Part shown: in pieces, positions 25,643 to 35,677 of the stretch
How positions within the stretch are numbered: position 1 is the stretch's first letter
Layout of the letters: each line of letters begins with the position of its first letter
Virus record (IMG/VR): IMGVR_UViG_3300025030_000039
Span: 1-60,877 of that record
Source of the DNA: a virus
Length of the DNA stretch: 60,877 nucleotides
Reading direction: 5' to 3' (one strand)
Translations under genes and position numbers: made by a program
Notes under the pieces: generated by a model
What the model was told of the DNA's origin: nothing
Databases searched by the model: none
What the model saw: only the letters and a program-made list of their open reading frames with translations

Positions 25643-27421
25643 CCATTCAAATTTATAATTTCCTGTTCCAAAACATCTGTAATATCCCCTATCATGCATT
25701 ATCTCCACTTCAGTCATTGATGGATCCGCTCCTTCCTTAACTAATTTATCTTTTCTAAATTTAAACCTATTCTCCCTAATTCCATCTACTACCCACCAAT
25801 AATTTATATCAGTATGTCCTAAGTATTTAAAACCTAATTTAGTATATAAATTATCTTGCTCATTTGGTGTCCAATCACAATCAGCATAACTAATTACTCT
25901 ATTAGGTTTATATTCATCTAAAAAGTATTTAAACAAACGACTTGCACCTCCTATTACACTAATATTCAATTTATTAGCAAACCTTAAAAGTTCAAATTCT
26001 CCTTCAATTGCCTTTTGACCTAAATTCTTTCTAAGAGATCCAAATGTCATCAAAGATACCAACTCATCATTATAATACAAACCTAATTTAACAGCTGCAT
26101 TTGCATTACCTTGCAAATGATTCATATTTAAAAACTCTCTACTATTACTAGAATTAACGGTTTTAATTACACACTTACGTGCATACATAGTTTCATTTAA
26201 ATTTAATAATCCCTTTATTCTAGATTTTACTATCTCTTGCTTATTTAACCATAAATCTTCCCATATATGCACTAACTTAACTCCCTTTTCTTTAGCTAAT
26301 TTAGTTTTATTTAAATGATAATCTTTAGGTTTATTAAATTCATTGTGCCAATAAACTCCATTATGCTCAAAACCTAAATTATATAAAGGTATATAAATAT
26401 CTATCTCATCACCATTTAAAACATTTCTATCTTTCTTTGTTTCTATATTTAAACTTTCTATAAACTCTTTAATCTCATTTTCAGATTTACTTGTATAATT
26501 ATTTAAAGGATTACATACTGTACAAATATTAACATTATAATGATGTCTTTGATGCAATAAATTTATACTTATATTTTTATAATCTTTACATTCATTACAA
26601 TAAAAATCTAAAGTATAATTTTTATAAATTTCTTTTATATCTAAATTATTATAACGTTCTCTTATTTTATTTTTATGCTTTTCAAATAAATTATTTTTAT
26701 ATTCATCTGATTGAGAATAAAATTCATAATTATATTTTTCTAAATTAATTTCTTTAATTTTGTCTTTAATATCTTCATTTTTAAAAACATTATTTACACC
26801 ATATTTTTCTATAATAGTATTTTCTTGCTTATTTTTAATTTCTTTATTTTTTAAAGGACTAGTAACTCCATATTTATCCAAAAGTGTATTTTTAATTTTT
26901 TCTTTGACTTCTTTTGCTTGAAATACGTATTCTACTCCATATCGTTTTAAATTAGTTTCTTTTATATTTTTATTTATATTATCGATATTACTTTTAAATG
27001 TCTCTATTCGTTTTTTTTGTACTTCTTTATTTTTTAAAGGATTATCTACTCCATATCTTTCTAAAGAAGTTTTTTTAAATTTTTCTTTACTACTTAATGC
27101 ACTAATATTTTTTATTTTTTTATTAATTTTATTAGGATGATCAACTCCATATCTTTCTAAACTTGTATTTTTTCTTTTACAATTTCCACATTCAAATTTA
27201 TCATTTAATTTATTTGTAGAATTATAATAAACCTTATAATCTATTTTCAATTTTTTATTACAAGAATCACAACTTACATTTATTTTACTTAGATAATTAT
27301 TTTGTAAATCTTTAATATCTATTATTATTATATCTCCTATTTCACATAAATATCCAAGTTCATTATAATAATTTTTATTTTTATAATGAACTTTAATTTC
27401 AATATTTTTATCTAATATCAT
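25622..27421 (-). CDS. Homing endonuclease, ERYGV-repeat plus Vsr/EDxHD-like nuclease
   Basis: 599 residues. The N-terminus has CxxC pairs (CDSCNKK, CGNCKRK), followed by about six 30-residue units with LERYGVDNPLKNKEVQ-like sequence that probably bind DNA. Residues about 335-400 have GDEIDIYIPLYNLGFEHNGV and LVHIWEDLW, the EDxHD-type, Vsr-related catalytic arrangement described for phage homing nucleases. The last 190 residues (ARKCVIKTV to the end) form a module shared nearly unchanged with 34048 and 52214. It is free-standing, between a TnpB-like gene and the capsid gene, has its own AACAAA-N12-TATATAAT promoter, and a terminator at each end. Its target is probably in or near the capsid gene. 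Confidence 0.85.
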   Translation of the reverse strand: MILDKNIEIKVHYKNKNYYNELGYLCEIGDIIIIDIKDLQNNYLSKINVSCDSCNKKLKIDYKVYYNSTNKLNDKFECGNCKRKNTSLERYGVDHPNKINKKIKNISALSSKEKFKKTSLERYGVDNPLKNKEVQKKRIETFKSNIDNINKNIKETNLKRYGVEYVFQAKEVKEKIKNTLLDKYGVTSPLKNKEIKNKQENTIIEKYGVNNVFKNEDIKDKIKEINLEKYNYEFYSQSDEYKNNLFEKHKNKIRERYNNLDIKEIYKNYTLDFYCNECKDYKNISINLLHQRHHYNVNICTVCNPLNNYTSKSENEIKEFIESLNIETKKDRNVLNGDEIDIYIPLYNLGFEHNGVYWHNEFNKPKDYHLNKTKLAKEKGVKLVHIWEDLWLNKQEIVKSRIKGLLNLNETMYARKCVIKTVNSSNSREFLNMNHLQGNANAAVKLGLYYNDELVSLMTFGSLRKNLGQKAIEGEFELLRFANKLNISVIGGASRLFKYFLDEYKPNRVISYADCDWTPNEQDNLYTKLGFKYLGHTDINYWWVVDGIRENRFKFRKDKLVKEGADPSMTEVEIMHDRGYYRCFGTGNYKFEWKKDSYF

Positions 27422-27438
27422 GTAATTAAATTTTACTA

Positions 27439-27464
27439 ATTATATAAATTTAATGGGTTTTGTT
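27439..27464 (-). promoter_or_regulatory. Early/middle-type promoter of homing nuclease
   Basis: Minus strand AACAAA-N12-TATATAAT, ending 17 bases before the ATG at 27421. It differs from the consensus by one base in the downstream box. Confidence 0.55.
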
Positions 27465-27473
27465 TAAATAAAA

Positions 27474-27503
27474 AAAAGAGCATTAATTACTTAATGCTCT
27501 TTT
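27474..27503 (-). terminator. Terminator after the major capsid gene
   Basis: 13-bp perfect stem aaaagagcattaa/ttaatgctctttt with a ttac loop, followed by T residues on the minus strand. It lies about 20 bases after the capsid stop codon. Confidence 0.85.
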
Positions 27504-27521
27504 AATTTATATTAGTTTAAT

Positions 27522-29174
27522 TTACACTAAACTTGGAAGGTTTGCACCTGTTTCTACTTTTAAAGTAATGTAGTTTAATTCTGGATTATGTCCAGCATCA
27601 ACTAATGCAAATCTGGATTTAATAGCGATTTTTGGAGCCATTGTACCTTCGGCAATAGTTTGTACTGATTCAGCCATTAAATAAGGCATGAATACTAAAC
27701 CTGTTGAATTTCCATCTCCTTTTCTACCTATTGAAACTCTAGTGTCATTCCATGTCATGTTAGGGTCAACATAGATGTTAACGCCTGCAATTGAACCTAC
27801 TGGATATAAAGAACCAGCTGATTGATTGATTGTGTTTGACATTGGATAAGTAATGAAACCTGCAACATCTTGAAGAGCAGTAGCAACTTGACCGTTTGTA
27901 ACTGTAAAGTTAGCAGCACCTCTTCTACCTCTGATTGCTATAACGTTACCAGCACCTAGAATTTTAGATAAAATTCTTCTTTGTACTGAACCTTGAGTGT
28001 CACCACCAAAAGTAGTTGTAGCAGCAGTATTCATTAAAGCAACAGGGCTACCGTTTATACCATCTCCTAAATCAATATTAGTAGCAGTTGTTCCATAGTT
28101 TAAGTTAAGGTTTACACCTGCTCTTGTATGGTTAGTTGCTCCCATTCTGAAAATTCTTTCAAGAATAAGTTTGTTAATTGATTGAGTTAACTCATTGATA
28201 AGAACTGATTCAACTTGAGCAACAGCATCAATACCATATTGTTTAAGGTCTTGTACTTGTTCTCTAGTAACTGCTGCAGCAACTTGATATGTAGCAGCTT
28301 CTACTGATTTGTTGAAAAGAGTTAAGTTCATTAAGTTATCAACAGTTGATTCACCTTCTTCTCTTAAATAAGGTTCATTTCTGTTAGTAATTCCATTACC
28401 TAATCTTAATGATCTACCAGCAAATCCTGGAATATGGTCTTCTAATGCTTTTACTAATTCTGCATTTGATGTAAATTCAGCAACTTCATTAGCACCAGTT
28501 GATGCAGAAAATAATGAACCTGTTGAAACTGCAGTATTAATAGTTACAGCACCTGTAGCACCAATATTTCTAGCTGTACCATCAGCATCAGCTGCAACAA
28601 CTTTAAATATTGAATAACCATCAATTCTTGAATCTCCTAAGTAAGTAAATAAATAAAGATTATCACTAGCACCTGCACCAGTTTTTACATAGTAAGTTGT
28701 ACCTTCTGTAAAAGAAGTTAAACCACCTGATGTAACGAAAGAAACGTCTACTTTAATTAAAAGAGGAGCTTCTTTTGAATCTAATTTACCACCGCCATAA
28801 GTAAAATCTAAGTAAGTTAAAAGTCCTAGTGGACCTGGCATTGGAACTACTGGAACTAAATCTAGTCCGATTGTTTGAGCAGCAACTTGCATAGCAAGAG
28901 GAAGCAAACTGTAAGGCTTATCGCCTGATCCTTTTTGTTGTCCTGAGAAACTTGTTGTGTAACCTGGATCACCTGGGAATGAAATAGCTCCCATACCATT
29001 TACGTTCATATCTGGATTAAGATGAACTGTATTATACGCATTTTCGTATAATTCATGGTAATGAGCATATTTAGACATCCACGCTAATTTAGATTTATTG
29101 TCGATTCCTGTTGAACCTTCAATAATTGGCGCCCATGTTCTCATAATTTCTGCTTCGTTAATTAATTTAATCAT
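27522..29174 (-). CDS. 23: Major capsid protein (T4 gp23-like)
   Basis: 550 residues. The N-terminus IMRTWAPIIEGSTGI matches the T4 gp23 start (NKWKPLLEG) and includes I-I-E, a likely prohead-protease site. Later come the P-domain helix VTREQVQDLKQYGIDAV at 302-318, IYVDPNMTWNDTR near 465 and EGTMAPKIAIKSRFALVDAG near 510, as in HK97-fold capsids of T4 type. An insertion rich in Gly, Thr and Ser at 140-245 is probably a surface-exposed domain. It follows the portal and protease-scaffold genes in T4 order, with a late-type promoter box upstream and a strong terminator downstream. Fragments of this protein recur at 49459, 50089 and 54692. Confidence 0.9.
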   Translation of the reverse strand: MIKLINEAEIMRTWAPIIEGSTGIDNKSKLAWMSKYAHYHELYENAYNTVHLNPDMNVNGMGAISFPGDPGYTTSFSGQQKGSGDKPYSLLPLAMQVAAQTIGLDLVPVVPMPGPLGLLTYLDFTYGGGKLDSKEAPLLIKVDVSFVTSGGLTSFTEGTTYYVKTGAGASDNLYLFTYLGDSRIDGYSIFKVVAADADGTARNIGATGAVTINTAVSTGSLFSASTGANEVAEFTSNAELVKALEDHIPGFAGRSLRLGNGITNRNEPYLREEGESTVDNLMNLTLFNKSVEAATYQVAAAVTREQVQDLKQYGIDAVAQVESVLINELTQSINKLILERIFRMGATNHTRAGVNLNLNYGTTATNIDLGDGINGSPVALMNTAATTTFGGDTQGSVQRRILSKILGAGNVIAIRGRRGAANFTVTNGQVATALQDVAGFITYPMSNTINQSAGSLYPVGSIAGVNIYVDPNMTWNDTRVSIGRKGDGNSTGLVFMPYLMAESVQTIAEGTMAPKIAIKSRFALVDAGHNPELNYITLKVETGANLPSLV

Positions 29175-29195
29175 GATGTTTGTTTTTTATTTTTA

Positions 29196-29210
29196 TTTTT
29201 TATATATTGG
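29196..29210 (-). promoter_or_regulatory. Late-type promoter box before the capsid gene
   Basis: Minus strand CCAATATATAAAAAA, about 25 bases before the ATG at 29174, consistent with strong late expression. Confidence 0.5.
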
Positions 29211-29221
29211 ATTATTTTTTA

Positions 29222-31120
29222 TTATTTATTAAATCTTCTTTTCATTTCTTCTTCGTAATATTTCATTTTTTCATTTTTAACGTTCTCAAATTCTTCGTTA
29301 TTTGCATTTTCATTCAAAGGTTGAAACTTAACTTTTACCGGTCTTAAATCTCTAGTTGCCCAGAAGTTATTAATTTGGTATACTGTATTAAGTGGATAAT
29401 ACTTTGATTGAGCTTTAATAGCGTTTTGTTGAGATTCAGAAAGATTTTCCCAAGATTCTTTATAAGATATTGGCATGTTTTTAATAAAATCAATTTTTTC
29501 TGAAGCTGGATTAACAACTGCTTCAAAAATATCAACGACATCTTGAGTAGTTTTGTATCCTTTTTCTTTAATTGAATTTAAAATTTCATTTTTCTTTCCT
29601 TCGTCAATTGACATAAATTGATTTTTTCTTGAAGAATCAAGATAATTTAAAAAATTATAATCCGTGCTCATATAGCCAGCTGTTTGCTTCTTAGCTGATT
29701 CTATTATTAAGTTCAATTTTTCTGATAATGATTGTTTATAATCATTATTTGTTGTGGTATTTTCTAATACTGTTGTAACTTCTGTTACAGCTTCTGTTAC
29801 AGTATTAATTTCTGGAGTAACTTCTTTTGTAATAATTGAATTGGTAGTTACTGTATCAATAATATTATTTACTCCATTTGCAATATGATTATTATGTGAA
29901 ACTAATGTATCAAAATTTTCTTTAACATATTGTGTATAACTTATAGTATCATTTAAATTACTAGCAATGTAATTACCGTGAATAATAGATTCTTCTATTT
30001 TAACTGCTAAATGTTCACTATATTGTAATCCATAATCAGCTTTTTCTGCGATATGTTCCATATATTGTAAACCTTTATCAGCTTCATTTGCAATGTATCT
30101 AGTATATTCTAAATTACTTGCTAATTCTTCATCTAATATTACAGTTTTATTTATTACTGCATCTAAACTTTCTTCTAAATTTTTAGCTGTATCAATATTT
30201 GAATTTAATTCATTTGCTACATATCCAACATAATCTTGAATTCTTCCAACACTTTCTACTAAGTGATCTTGATGAGAAATTGTTTTATCAACGTTTTCTG
30301 CTACATATTTAACGTAATTTCCAAGCTTATTAAATTTTTCAGCTATAGTATTTACATAATTAATCATTTTTTCTGGATTGAAATCTCCATTATAGCCTTC
30401 AGTTGTATTATTAATTTCAGCTAATTTAGATTCCAATGTAGATAATTTATCTTTTACATATGTTGAATATTTATCAAAATCTTCAACTGTAACACTGTTT
30501 TGTTTTTCCATTATTGAATCATTATTTTTATATTTATCATCTAAACTTTCTGTATTTTTATCATCAATTTCATATATGAAAAAATCATCTGAATTTTCAA
30601 AACCATATGCTTCATTTACTCTATTTAATTCTGCATTTTCAAATCCTGGATCTGCAACTAAATCATAAGTAAATAATTTTTTAATTGTTACATTACCCGA
30701 TTCATCAACTGAACCTGCAGCTCTAGATGATATATGTAATGGAATTCCGTCATTAACTAAATCTTGAGCAATTTTTCCTTTTGGAGTATTAAGTAAACGA
30801 ATTCTTCCTTTTACTAATTTACTATCTTTATCATAATGTAAATCTTCTATAACATGTGATACATTAACTAAACTAATATCAAATTGTTTAGGATGATCTA
30901 ATTCACCTAATAATTTTGATGTTGAAATTTTACTTTGTAAAGATTCTATTTGAGGAATATATTCATCTTCACTATAAATTCTTTGATTTTTATTTTTAAC
31001 ACCAATTTCACCAAATGTACCTTCTAAAACAAATTTATTATCATCTGTAGATGTAAGAATAGCCTTAGATCTTTCGATAATTAATAATGATTTTTTATCG
31101 GATTTTTTATCTGATTTCAT
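29222..31120 (-). CDS. 21: Prohead protease fused to scaffold-like region (T4 gp21 plus gp22-like)
   Basis: 632 residues. Residues 1-175 form a gp21-type serine protease: GELDHP supplies the catalytic His near residue 96, HISSRAAGS the Ser near 148, and YDLVADPGFENAE follows. The remaining 450 residues are a long, repetitive, acidic coiled-coil region (units such as YTRYIANEADKGLQYMEHIA) like a scaffold core. In T4 the protease and the scaffold gp22 are separate genes; here one protein appears to do both. In the family the enzyme cuts capsid and core proteins at (I/L)-x-E. The gene lies between portal and capsid genes. A late box is upstream. Confidence 0.82.
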   Translation of the reverse strand: MKSDKKSDKKSLLIIERSKAILTSTDDNKFVLEGTFGEIGVKNKNQRIYSEDEYIPQIESLQSKISTSKLLGELDHPKQFDISLVNVSHVIEDLHYDKDSKLVKGRIRLLNTPKGKIAQDLVNDGIPLHISSRAAGSVDESGNVTIKKLFTYDLVADPGFENAELNRVNEAYGFENSDDFFIYEIDDKNTESLDDKYKNNDSIMEKQNSVTVEDFDKYSTYVKDKLSTLESKLAEINNTTEGYNGDFNPEKMINYVNTIAEKFNKLGNYVKYVAENVDKTISHQDHLVESVGRIQDYVGYVANELNSNIDTAKNLEESLDAVINKTVILDEELASNLEYTRYIANEADKGLQYMEHIAEKADYGLQYSEHLAVKIEESIIHGNYIASNLNDTISYTQYVKENFDTLVSHNNHIANGVNNIIDTVTTNSIITKEVTPEINTVTEAVTEVTTVLENTTTNNDYKQSLSEKLNLIIESAKKQTAGYMSTDYNFLNYLDSSRKNQFMSIDEGKKNEILNSIKEKGYKTTQDVVDIFEAVVNPASEKIDFIKNMPISYKESWENLSESQQNAIKAQSKYYPLNTVYQINNFWATRDLRPVKVKFQPLNENANNEEFENVKNEKMKYYEEEMKRRFNK

Positions 31121-31131
31121 ATTTAAATATT

Positions 31132-31147
31132 ATTTTTTTATATATCA
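31132..31147 (-). promoter_or_regulatory. Late-type promoter box
   Basis: Minus strand GATATATAAAAAAATA, 12-27 bases before the ATG at 31120. Confidence 0.45.
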
Positions 31148-31160
31148 TCTATCTTTATGC

Positions 31161-32843
31161 TTAATATCCAGAAGTTGTACCACCTACACCCATAGCTAAT
31201 CCACCACCAGTATCTTCAGGATTAACTTTTTGAAATTTTGCTTTCGGTTCACCGAAAGCAATTTTTTTAGCATCTTTTTTATCATATCCTTCTTTTACTA
31301 ATTTTTTAATTTCTTTATAAATTTCGTTAGTCTTTAAATCATCAGCATCAAAATTACCAAATCTTTGTATTAAGAAATCTAAATCAAAAAATGGTACCTC
31401 TGTCATATCTGGAGCCATTTCAGTTAATCCATCTTTTAATGTTCCTATAAATTCAATTCTTTTTTGAGTTAACTCCTGTTGTTTCATTTCCTCAAATACA
31501 TTTTCTTTATTAAATCTAATAGAGGTATTTACTTTAAATGATTCATCATCTTCTAATTCTGGATGACTTAATACCATTTGTATATAAAGAGGTTTAACTA
31601 ATATTTCTTGAAATATAGATCTTAATCGTGTGATAAATTTAGAAAATCTTATTTCATCTCTCATCATACCTTCAGCGGCCATTTCATATCCAGCTGGTGA
31701 ATCTTGATCAAATCTACTAAAGGGTATTTTTGAAACCATTTTTAATTTATCTGCAAACCATTTTAATGCATCTGTATCCGATAATTCTGGACCTTCTCCA
31801 CCTATTGTATCTATTTCAGGTGTATCACCATCTTTTTGAGGTAGCCAATATTCTTTATTAAATGGTAACATTGGTTTACCATTTATTTGAAGTTCACCTG
31901 ATTGATAATCAAAGTCAATTACTTCTCTATAATTATGCATAAGTTGGGCAAGTGACTGTTTAGCTCTTGTTTTTGATTTACCTCCTACTGGAATAATAAA
32001 TTTAGTTTTAAACGAAGAATTTGTTACTGCCCATATAATTCTAGTATGTTCCATTATTCTAAGTAAATTAAAAGATCTAACTAATCTTTCAACGTATGAT
32101 ACTCTTGATACTGAATTAACAGACGAAAAAGAAATATAAATAACTTGTGAGTCATATAATAATCTCTCTTTTGCACCAGTACCTTTATTCTGTATATAAA
32201 TCTTTTTATTTGTTTTTTTATCTAATCCTGGAACTAATGAGATTGGATCAAGTTCTTTAAATCCTATAATATTTTTTTGAGGTTTATCATATATTATTTC
32301 AAATGCTAAAAATCCATCTATTAACCATTTTCTAAAATAATTCCAAGCTGATTGACCATCGTGAAAATTAAAATATTGATATATCTTTTTATAATTTAAT
32401 TCTAAACTTTGTCTTAATTTATCATCTATTTCTCCACTTAAAAATGCAGGATAAGCCATTAAATTTTTAGTATCATATACTATTGCTTCATCTGTTAAAA
32501 TATCTAATATATCTTCAATCTCATCTTGAAGAGCAAACATTCTTAAATCATTTCTTTTTTGTTTATATTTTTTATCAAAAAAGGCAACATTCTTTTTCAT
32601 ACTTGTATCTGTTAAAGATAAAGCTGCAAAGGTATACCACATATCATCATGATCTGGTGCATTAGGATTATATTTATATCCAAATTGATCCTCTGCTATA
32701 CCAACAGCTCTAGAATTTCTGATAACCATGTCGTCATATTTCATCCCAATTCTACTCAATTTTTTAATTTGAGCAGAAACCCAATTATCAGTAGTTAAAG
32801 GTCCTCTTAATTGATTATTTTGTGCATCTGTAAAACCTGCCAT
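31161..32843 (-). CDS. 20: Portal protein (T4 gp20-like)
   Basis: 560 residues, the usual length of T4-type portals. Characteristic segments are DTKNLMAYPAFLSG, GFLAFEIIYDKPQKNIIGFK, ELDPISLVPG, TKFIIPVGGKSKTRAKQ at about 280-296 and PFSRFDQDSPAGYEM near 374-388. The portal forms the dodecamer at the packaging vertex. The protease-scaffold and capsid genes follow it. The segment 277-390 is closely similar to the small protein at 58408-58836. The Gly-rich tail GGGLAMGVGGTTSGY is unusual but does not affect the assignment. Confidence 0.92.
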   Translation of the reverse strand: MAGFTDAQNNQLRGPLTTDNWVSAQIKKLSRIGMKYDDMVIRNSRAVGIAEDQFGYKYNPNAPDHDDMWYTFAALSLTDTSMKKNVAFFDKKYKQKRNDLRMFALQDEIEDILDILTDEAIVYDTKNLMAYPAFLSGEIDDKLRQSLELNYKKIYQYFNFHDGQSAWNYFRKWLIDGFLAFEIIYDKPQKNIIGFKELDPISLVPGLDKKTNKKIYIQNKGTGAKERLLYDSQVIYISFSSVNSVSRVSYVERLVRSFNLLRIMEHTRIIWAVTNSSFKTKFIIPVGGKSKTRAKQSLAQLMHNYREVIDFDYQSGELQINGKPMLPFNKEYWLPQKDGDTPEIDTIGGEGPELSDTDALKWFADKLKMVSKIPFSRFDQDSPAGYEMAAEGMMRDEIRFSKFITRLRSIFQEILVKPLYIQMVLSHPELEDDESFKVNTSIRFNKENVFEEMKQQELTQKRIEFIGTLKDGLTEMAPDMTEVPFFDLDFLIQRFGNFDADDLKTNEIYKEIKKLVKEGYDKKDAKKIAFGEPKAKFQKVNPEDTGGGLAMGVGGTTSGY

Positions 32844-32861
32844 AATTTTTATTTTAAATTA

Positions 32862-33500
32862 TTACTTTTTTAATTTATTTTTCTTTTTATTAATTATATA
32901 TTCCTTGTAATTTTTTTCAATTGAACCTACACTAAAATTTTCAAAACTATAACTTTCTATTAACATCATACTATCCCAATGTTCATAACTAATACATGCT
33001 AATTTTTTGATATTTGTTTTTTTATAATATCTAAATGCTATTCCTAAATAATATTTATCAACTAAAGATCCAATAGAATCCCAATCTAATCCTAAATCAA
33101 ATTGATTTTTAGCATTATTTGCATTTCTTCCACTTATTTGAGAATCAATAATAGATTTATAATTTGTATATAAATCATCTAAAAAATCTATTTTAATATT
33201 ATATGGTAATACATTTAAATTAATAGCTGCTTCACATAGTCCATTTTGAAATTTAACTTGTCCTAAACTTATAATTAAAGGATTTTTATCATGCCAAGTT
33301 AATCCTTTTGTTATTGGACTATATAAAAATTTATACATTTTTCCTTTTTGTATAACATCAGTGGGTCCTAATCTATCTACTGTATGATCTAATCTATTAT
33401 CAAAAGATTCATTAAACCATGCTACATAATTTTTTGAAACTGAAATAGCACTTCCATATGATCTTCGTTTATCTTTATATGTATCTTTTAAATTGCCCAT
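32862..33500 (-). CDS. Hypothetical protein between gp4-like and portal genes
   Basis: 212 residues, not recognised. It is basic at both ends (the C-terminus is KKKNKLKK) and beta-rich in the middle. It starts directly after the gp4-like stop and ends 18 bases before the portal start, so it is probably a head or neck protein. No catalytic motif is seen. It lacks a capsid-targeting leader. Confidence 0.5.
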   Translation of the reverse strand: MGNLKDTYKDKRRSYGSAISVSKNYVAWFNESFDNRLDHTVDRLGPTDVIQKGKMYKFLYSPITKGLTWHDKNPLIISLGQVKFQNGLCEAAINLNVLPYNIKIDFLDDLYTNYKSIIDSQISGRNANNAKNQFDLGLDWDSIGSLVDKYYLGIAFRYYKKTNIKKLACISYEHWDSMMLIESYSFENFSVGSIEKNYKEYIINKKKNKLKK

Positions 33501-33980
33501 TTAAATAAATGATGTTTTTTCAGTTACAAATAAAGTTTTATATCCTCTTCCTTTAGCAAACTTTTCTAATGCATCTTTTTTACATAAATTTATTATATAT
33601 GTTGTCATACATCTTTTATAATTAACCCAAGCTTTTCTATTATTATTTTTTGGTTTAATTGGTTTAGTTAATTGGGCTAATGGTTTAACTTCAATAATAT
33701 ATTGAACTATGATATCATCCTTTTTAATTTTTGCGTAAAAATCTGGATAATAATGATGTATTTTTTTATCTAATATATTATAATATGGTATCTTAAATGG
33801 TTCAGAAGACCATAACAAAACATCTGGATGTTTATCTAGATAAATACAAAACTTTTTTTCCCAAGAAGATCTATAAATTACTGGTAAAGGACCTACATAT
33901 TTAGCCTTTTCATTAATTTCATAATAACCTTGTTTATAAAAAGATTTTTTACTAGGTTTTAAATTTTTAATATTCATCAT
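33501..33980 (-). CDS. 4: Head-completion nuclease (T4 gp4-like)
   Basis: About 159 residues from the ATG at 33980 (a TTG at 34001 would add seven residues; the ATG pair fits the family better). It has KYVGPLPVIYRSSWEKKFCIYLDKHP split over residues 25-50, followed by WSSEPFKIPYYN and HYYPDFYAKI...IEVKP, the D-x(n)-E-x-K nuclease pattern of T4 gp4. In T4 gp4 is needed to complete filled heads before tail joining. A TATATAAAATA stretch just upstream could be a late box. The same fold seems to be used in the gp44-gap nuclease. Confidence 0.82.
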   Translation of the reverse strand: MMNIKNLKPSKKSFYKQGYYEINEKAKYVGPLPVIYRSSWEKKFCIYLDKHPDVLLWSSEPFKIPYYNILDKKIHHYYPDFYAKIKKDDIIVQYIIEVKPLAQLTKPIKPKNNNRKAWVNYKRCMTTYIINLCKKDALEKFAKGRGYKTLFVTEKTSFI

Positions 33981-34007
33981 ATATTTTATATATACAAACA
34001 ATAAAAT

Positions 34008-34029
34008 GGAGATAATTTTAACTATCTCC
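34008..34029 (-). terminator. Short terminator hairpin
   Basis: Stem ggagata/tatctcc with an 8-base loop, flanked by A/T runs, located between the homing nuclease stop (34048) and the gp4-like gene. Confidence 0.55.
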
Positions 34030-34047
34030 CTTTATAATTAATCAATA

Positions 34048-34073
34048 TTAAATACTATAGATTTCTGCATTAT
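34048..34073 (-). repeat. 26-bp direct repeat, copy 1 (end of the homing nuclease)
   Basis: Plus strand starts ttaaatactatagatttctg and ends cattat. It is identical except for one base to 35710-35735, the end of the gp55-like gene. It encodes the shared C-terminus NAEIYSI of both proteins. Confidence 0.85.
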
Positions 34074-35661
34074 ATTCATATTTAAAATTTCCTGTTCCAA
34101 AACATCTATAATATCCTTTATCATGCATTACATCAACTCCAGTCATTAAAGGATCTGCTCCTTCTCTAACCAATTTATCCTTTCTAAACTTGAACCTATT
34201 CTCCCTAATTCCATCTACTACCCACCAATAATTTAAACCAGTATGCCCTATATATTTAAAACCTAATTTTGTATATAAATTATCTTGCTCATTTGGTGTC
34301 CAATCACAATCAGCATAACTAATAACTCGATTCGGTTCATACTCTTTAATAAAATATTTAAATAACTTACTAGCACCTCCGATAACTGAGGTATTTAATT
34401 TATTAGTAAATCTCATTAATTCATACTTATTATCTTCTGCTTTTTGTCCTAGATTTTTTCTCAACTTACCAAAGGTCATTAATGATACTAACTCATCATT
34501 GTAATATAAACCTAATTTAACAGCAGCATTAACATTACCTTGTAAATGGTTCATATTTAAAAACTCTCGACTATCACTAGAGGACACCTTTTTAATTGTA
34601 CATTTTCGTGCATAAATACTTTTTTTATTTTTATTTAAAAGATTTAAAATTCTTGACTTAACTATATCTTGTTTATTTACACATGAATCTTCCCATATAT
34701 GTACCAATTTAATGCCCTTAGTTTTAGCTAAAGATGTTTTATTTAAATGGTAATCTTTAGGTTTTTCTAATTCAGAGTGCCAATAAACTCCATTAAATTC
34801 AAATCCTATTTTATTATCAGGAATATAAATATCTATCTCTTTACCATTTAAAATTGTTCTATCGCGTAAAATATATTTTATATCTAAATTATCTAATATT
34901 TCAGTAAAATGTCTTTCTAATCCAATATTAGAATTTGGATTATATGGAGTACATAAAATACAAGAATCTATATTATTTGATAATCTATAATTTAATTTTA
35001 AATATGAAATTTCATATTCTTTTTTACATTTTTCACAATATAATTTAACTAAACCTTTATTAAATTTTTTAGTTGTTCCTATACTATAATTTTTAACATC
35101 TAATAAATATTTATCTTTTAAATTATTTACTATTTTATTAGTTTTTTTATCTTTTATATTATTAATTATAGTTTTATTTTTCCATGGATTATCTTTACCA
35201 TATTTATTTATACATGTATTTTTAAATTTATTTGATATTTCTTTAGATTGTAAACTGTGTTCAACTCCATATCTTTCAACTCTAGTAATTTTCATTTTTT
35301 CTTGTACATTACTAAGTTGTGCTACATTTTCAACTCCATATTTTTCAATATTTGTAGTTTTAGTTTTTTCAAGCTTTGATATCAATATACATTCTCTAGA
35401 ACATTCCTTTAAATATCCTTTAGATATACTAATAAATCTAGAATTTGGAATTATATTACTACAATATTTACAAGTAGGTTTACTTGATATATTATTAATC
35501 CAATGATAAGCTTTCTGCCTAAATGAATATGACTTAATATTATTAATTAAGTCATATTCATTTATATGTTTTATTACTTCAGGATAATGTAAAGTTAAAT
35601 ATTCTACAGAAAGCCTTTTATATAAAAGTTTATTATTTAAAAAAAATAAATTTCTTAACAT
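34048..35661 (-). CDS. Homing endonuclease inserted at the end of gp55
   Basis: 537 residues. It shares with 25622 and 52214 the ERYGV-type repeats (VERYGVEHSLQSKEISN), the EDxHD-like nuclease region (GKEIDIYIPDNKIGFEFNGV and LVHIWED) and the C-terminal module from ARKCTIKKV on. An N-terminal CKYC...C zinc finger precedes the repeats. The protein ends NAEIYSI, identical to the end of the gp55-like protein just upstream; the related nucleases end differently. So it has taken over the 3' end of gp55. It has an AACATT-N12-CATATAAT promoter at 35678-35703. Its target is presumably the gp55 3' end. Confidence 0.85.
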   Translation of the reverse strand: MLRNLFFLNNKLLYKRLSVEYLTLHYPEVIKHINEYDLINNIKSYSFRQKAYHWINNISSKPTCKYCSNIIPNSRFISISKGYLKECSRECILISKLEKTKTTNIEKYGVENVAQLSNVQEKMKITRVERYGVEHSLQSKEISNKFKNTCINKYGKDNPWKNKTIINNIKDKKTNKIVNNLKDKYLLDVKNYSIGTTKKFNKGLVKLYCEKCKKEYEISYLKLNYRLSNNIDSCILCTPYNPNSNIGLERHFTEILDNLDIKYILRDRTILNGKEIDIYIPDNKIGFEFNGVYWHSELEKPKDYHLNKTSLAKTKGIKLVHIWEDSCVNKQDIVKSRILNLLNKNKKSIYARKCTIKKVSSSDSREFLNMNHLQGNVNAAVKLGLYYNDELVSLMTFGKLRKNLGQKAEDNKYELMRFTNKLNTSVIGGASKLFKYFIKEYEPNRVISYADCDWTPNEQDNLYTKLGFKYIGHTGLNYWWVVDGIRENRFKFRKDKLVREGADPLMTGVDVMHDKGYYRCFGTGNFKYEYNAEIYSI

Positions 35662-35677
35662 TATTTATTGTATTTAC

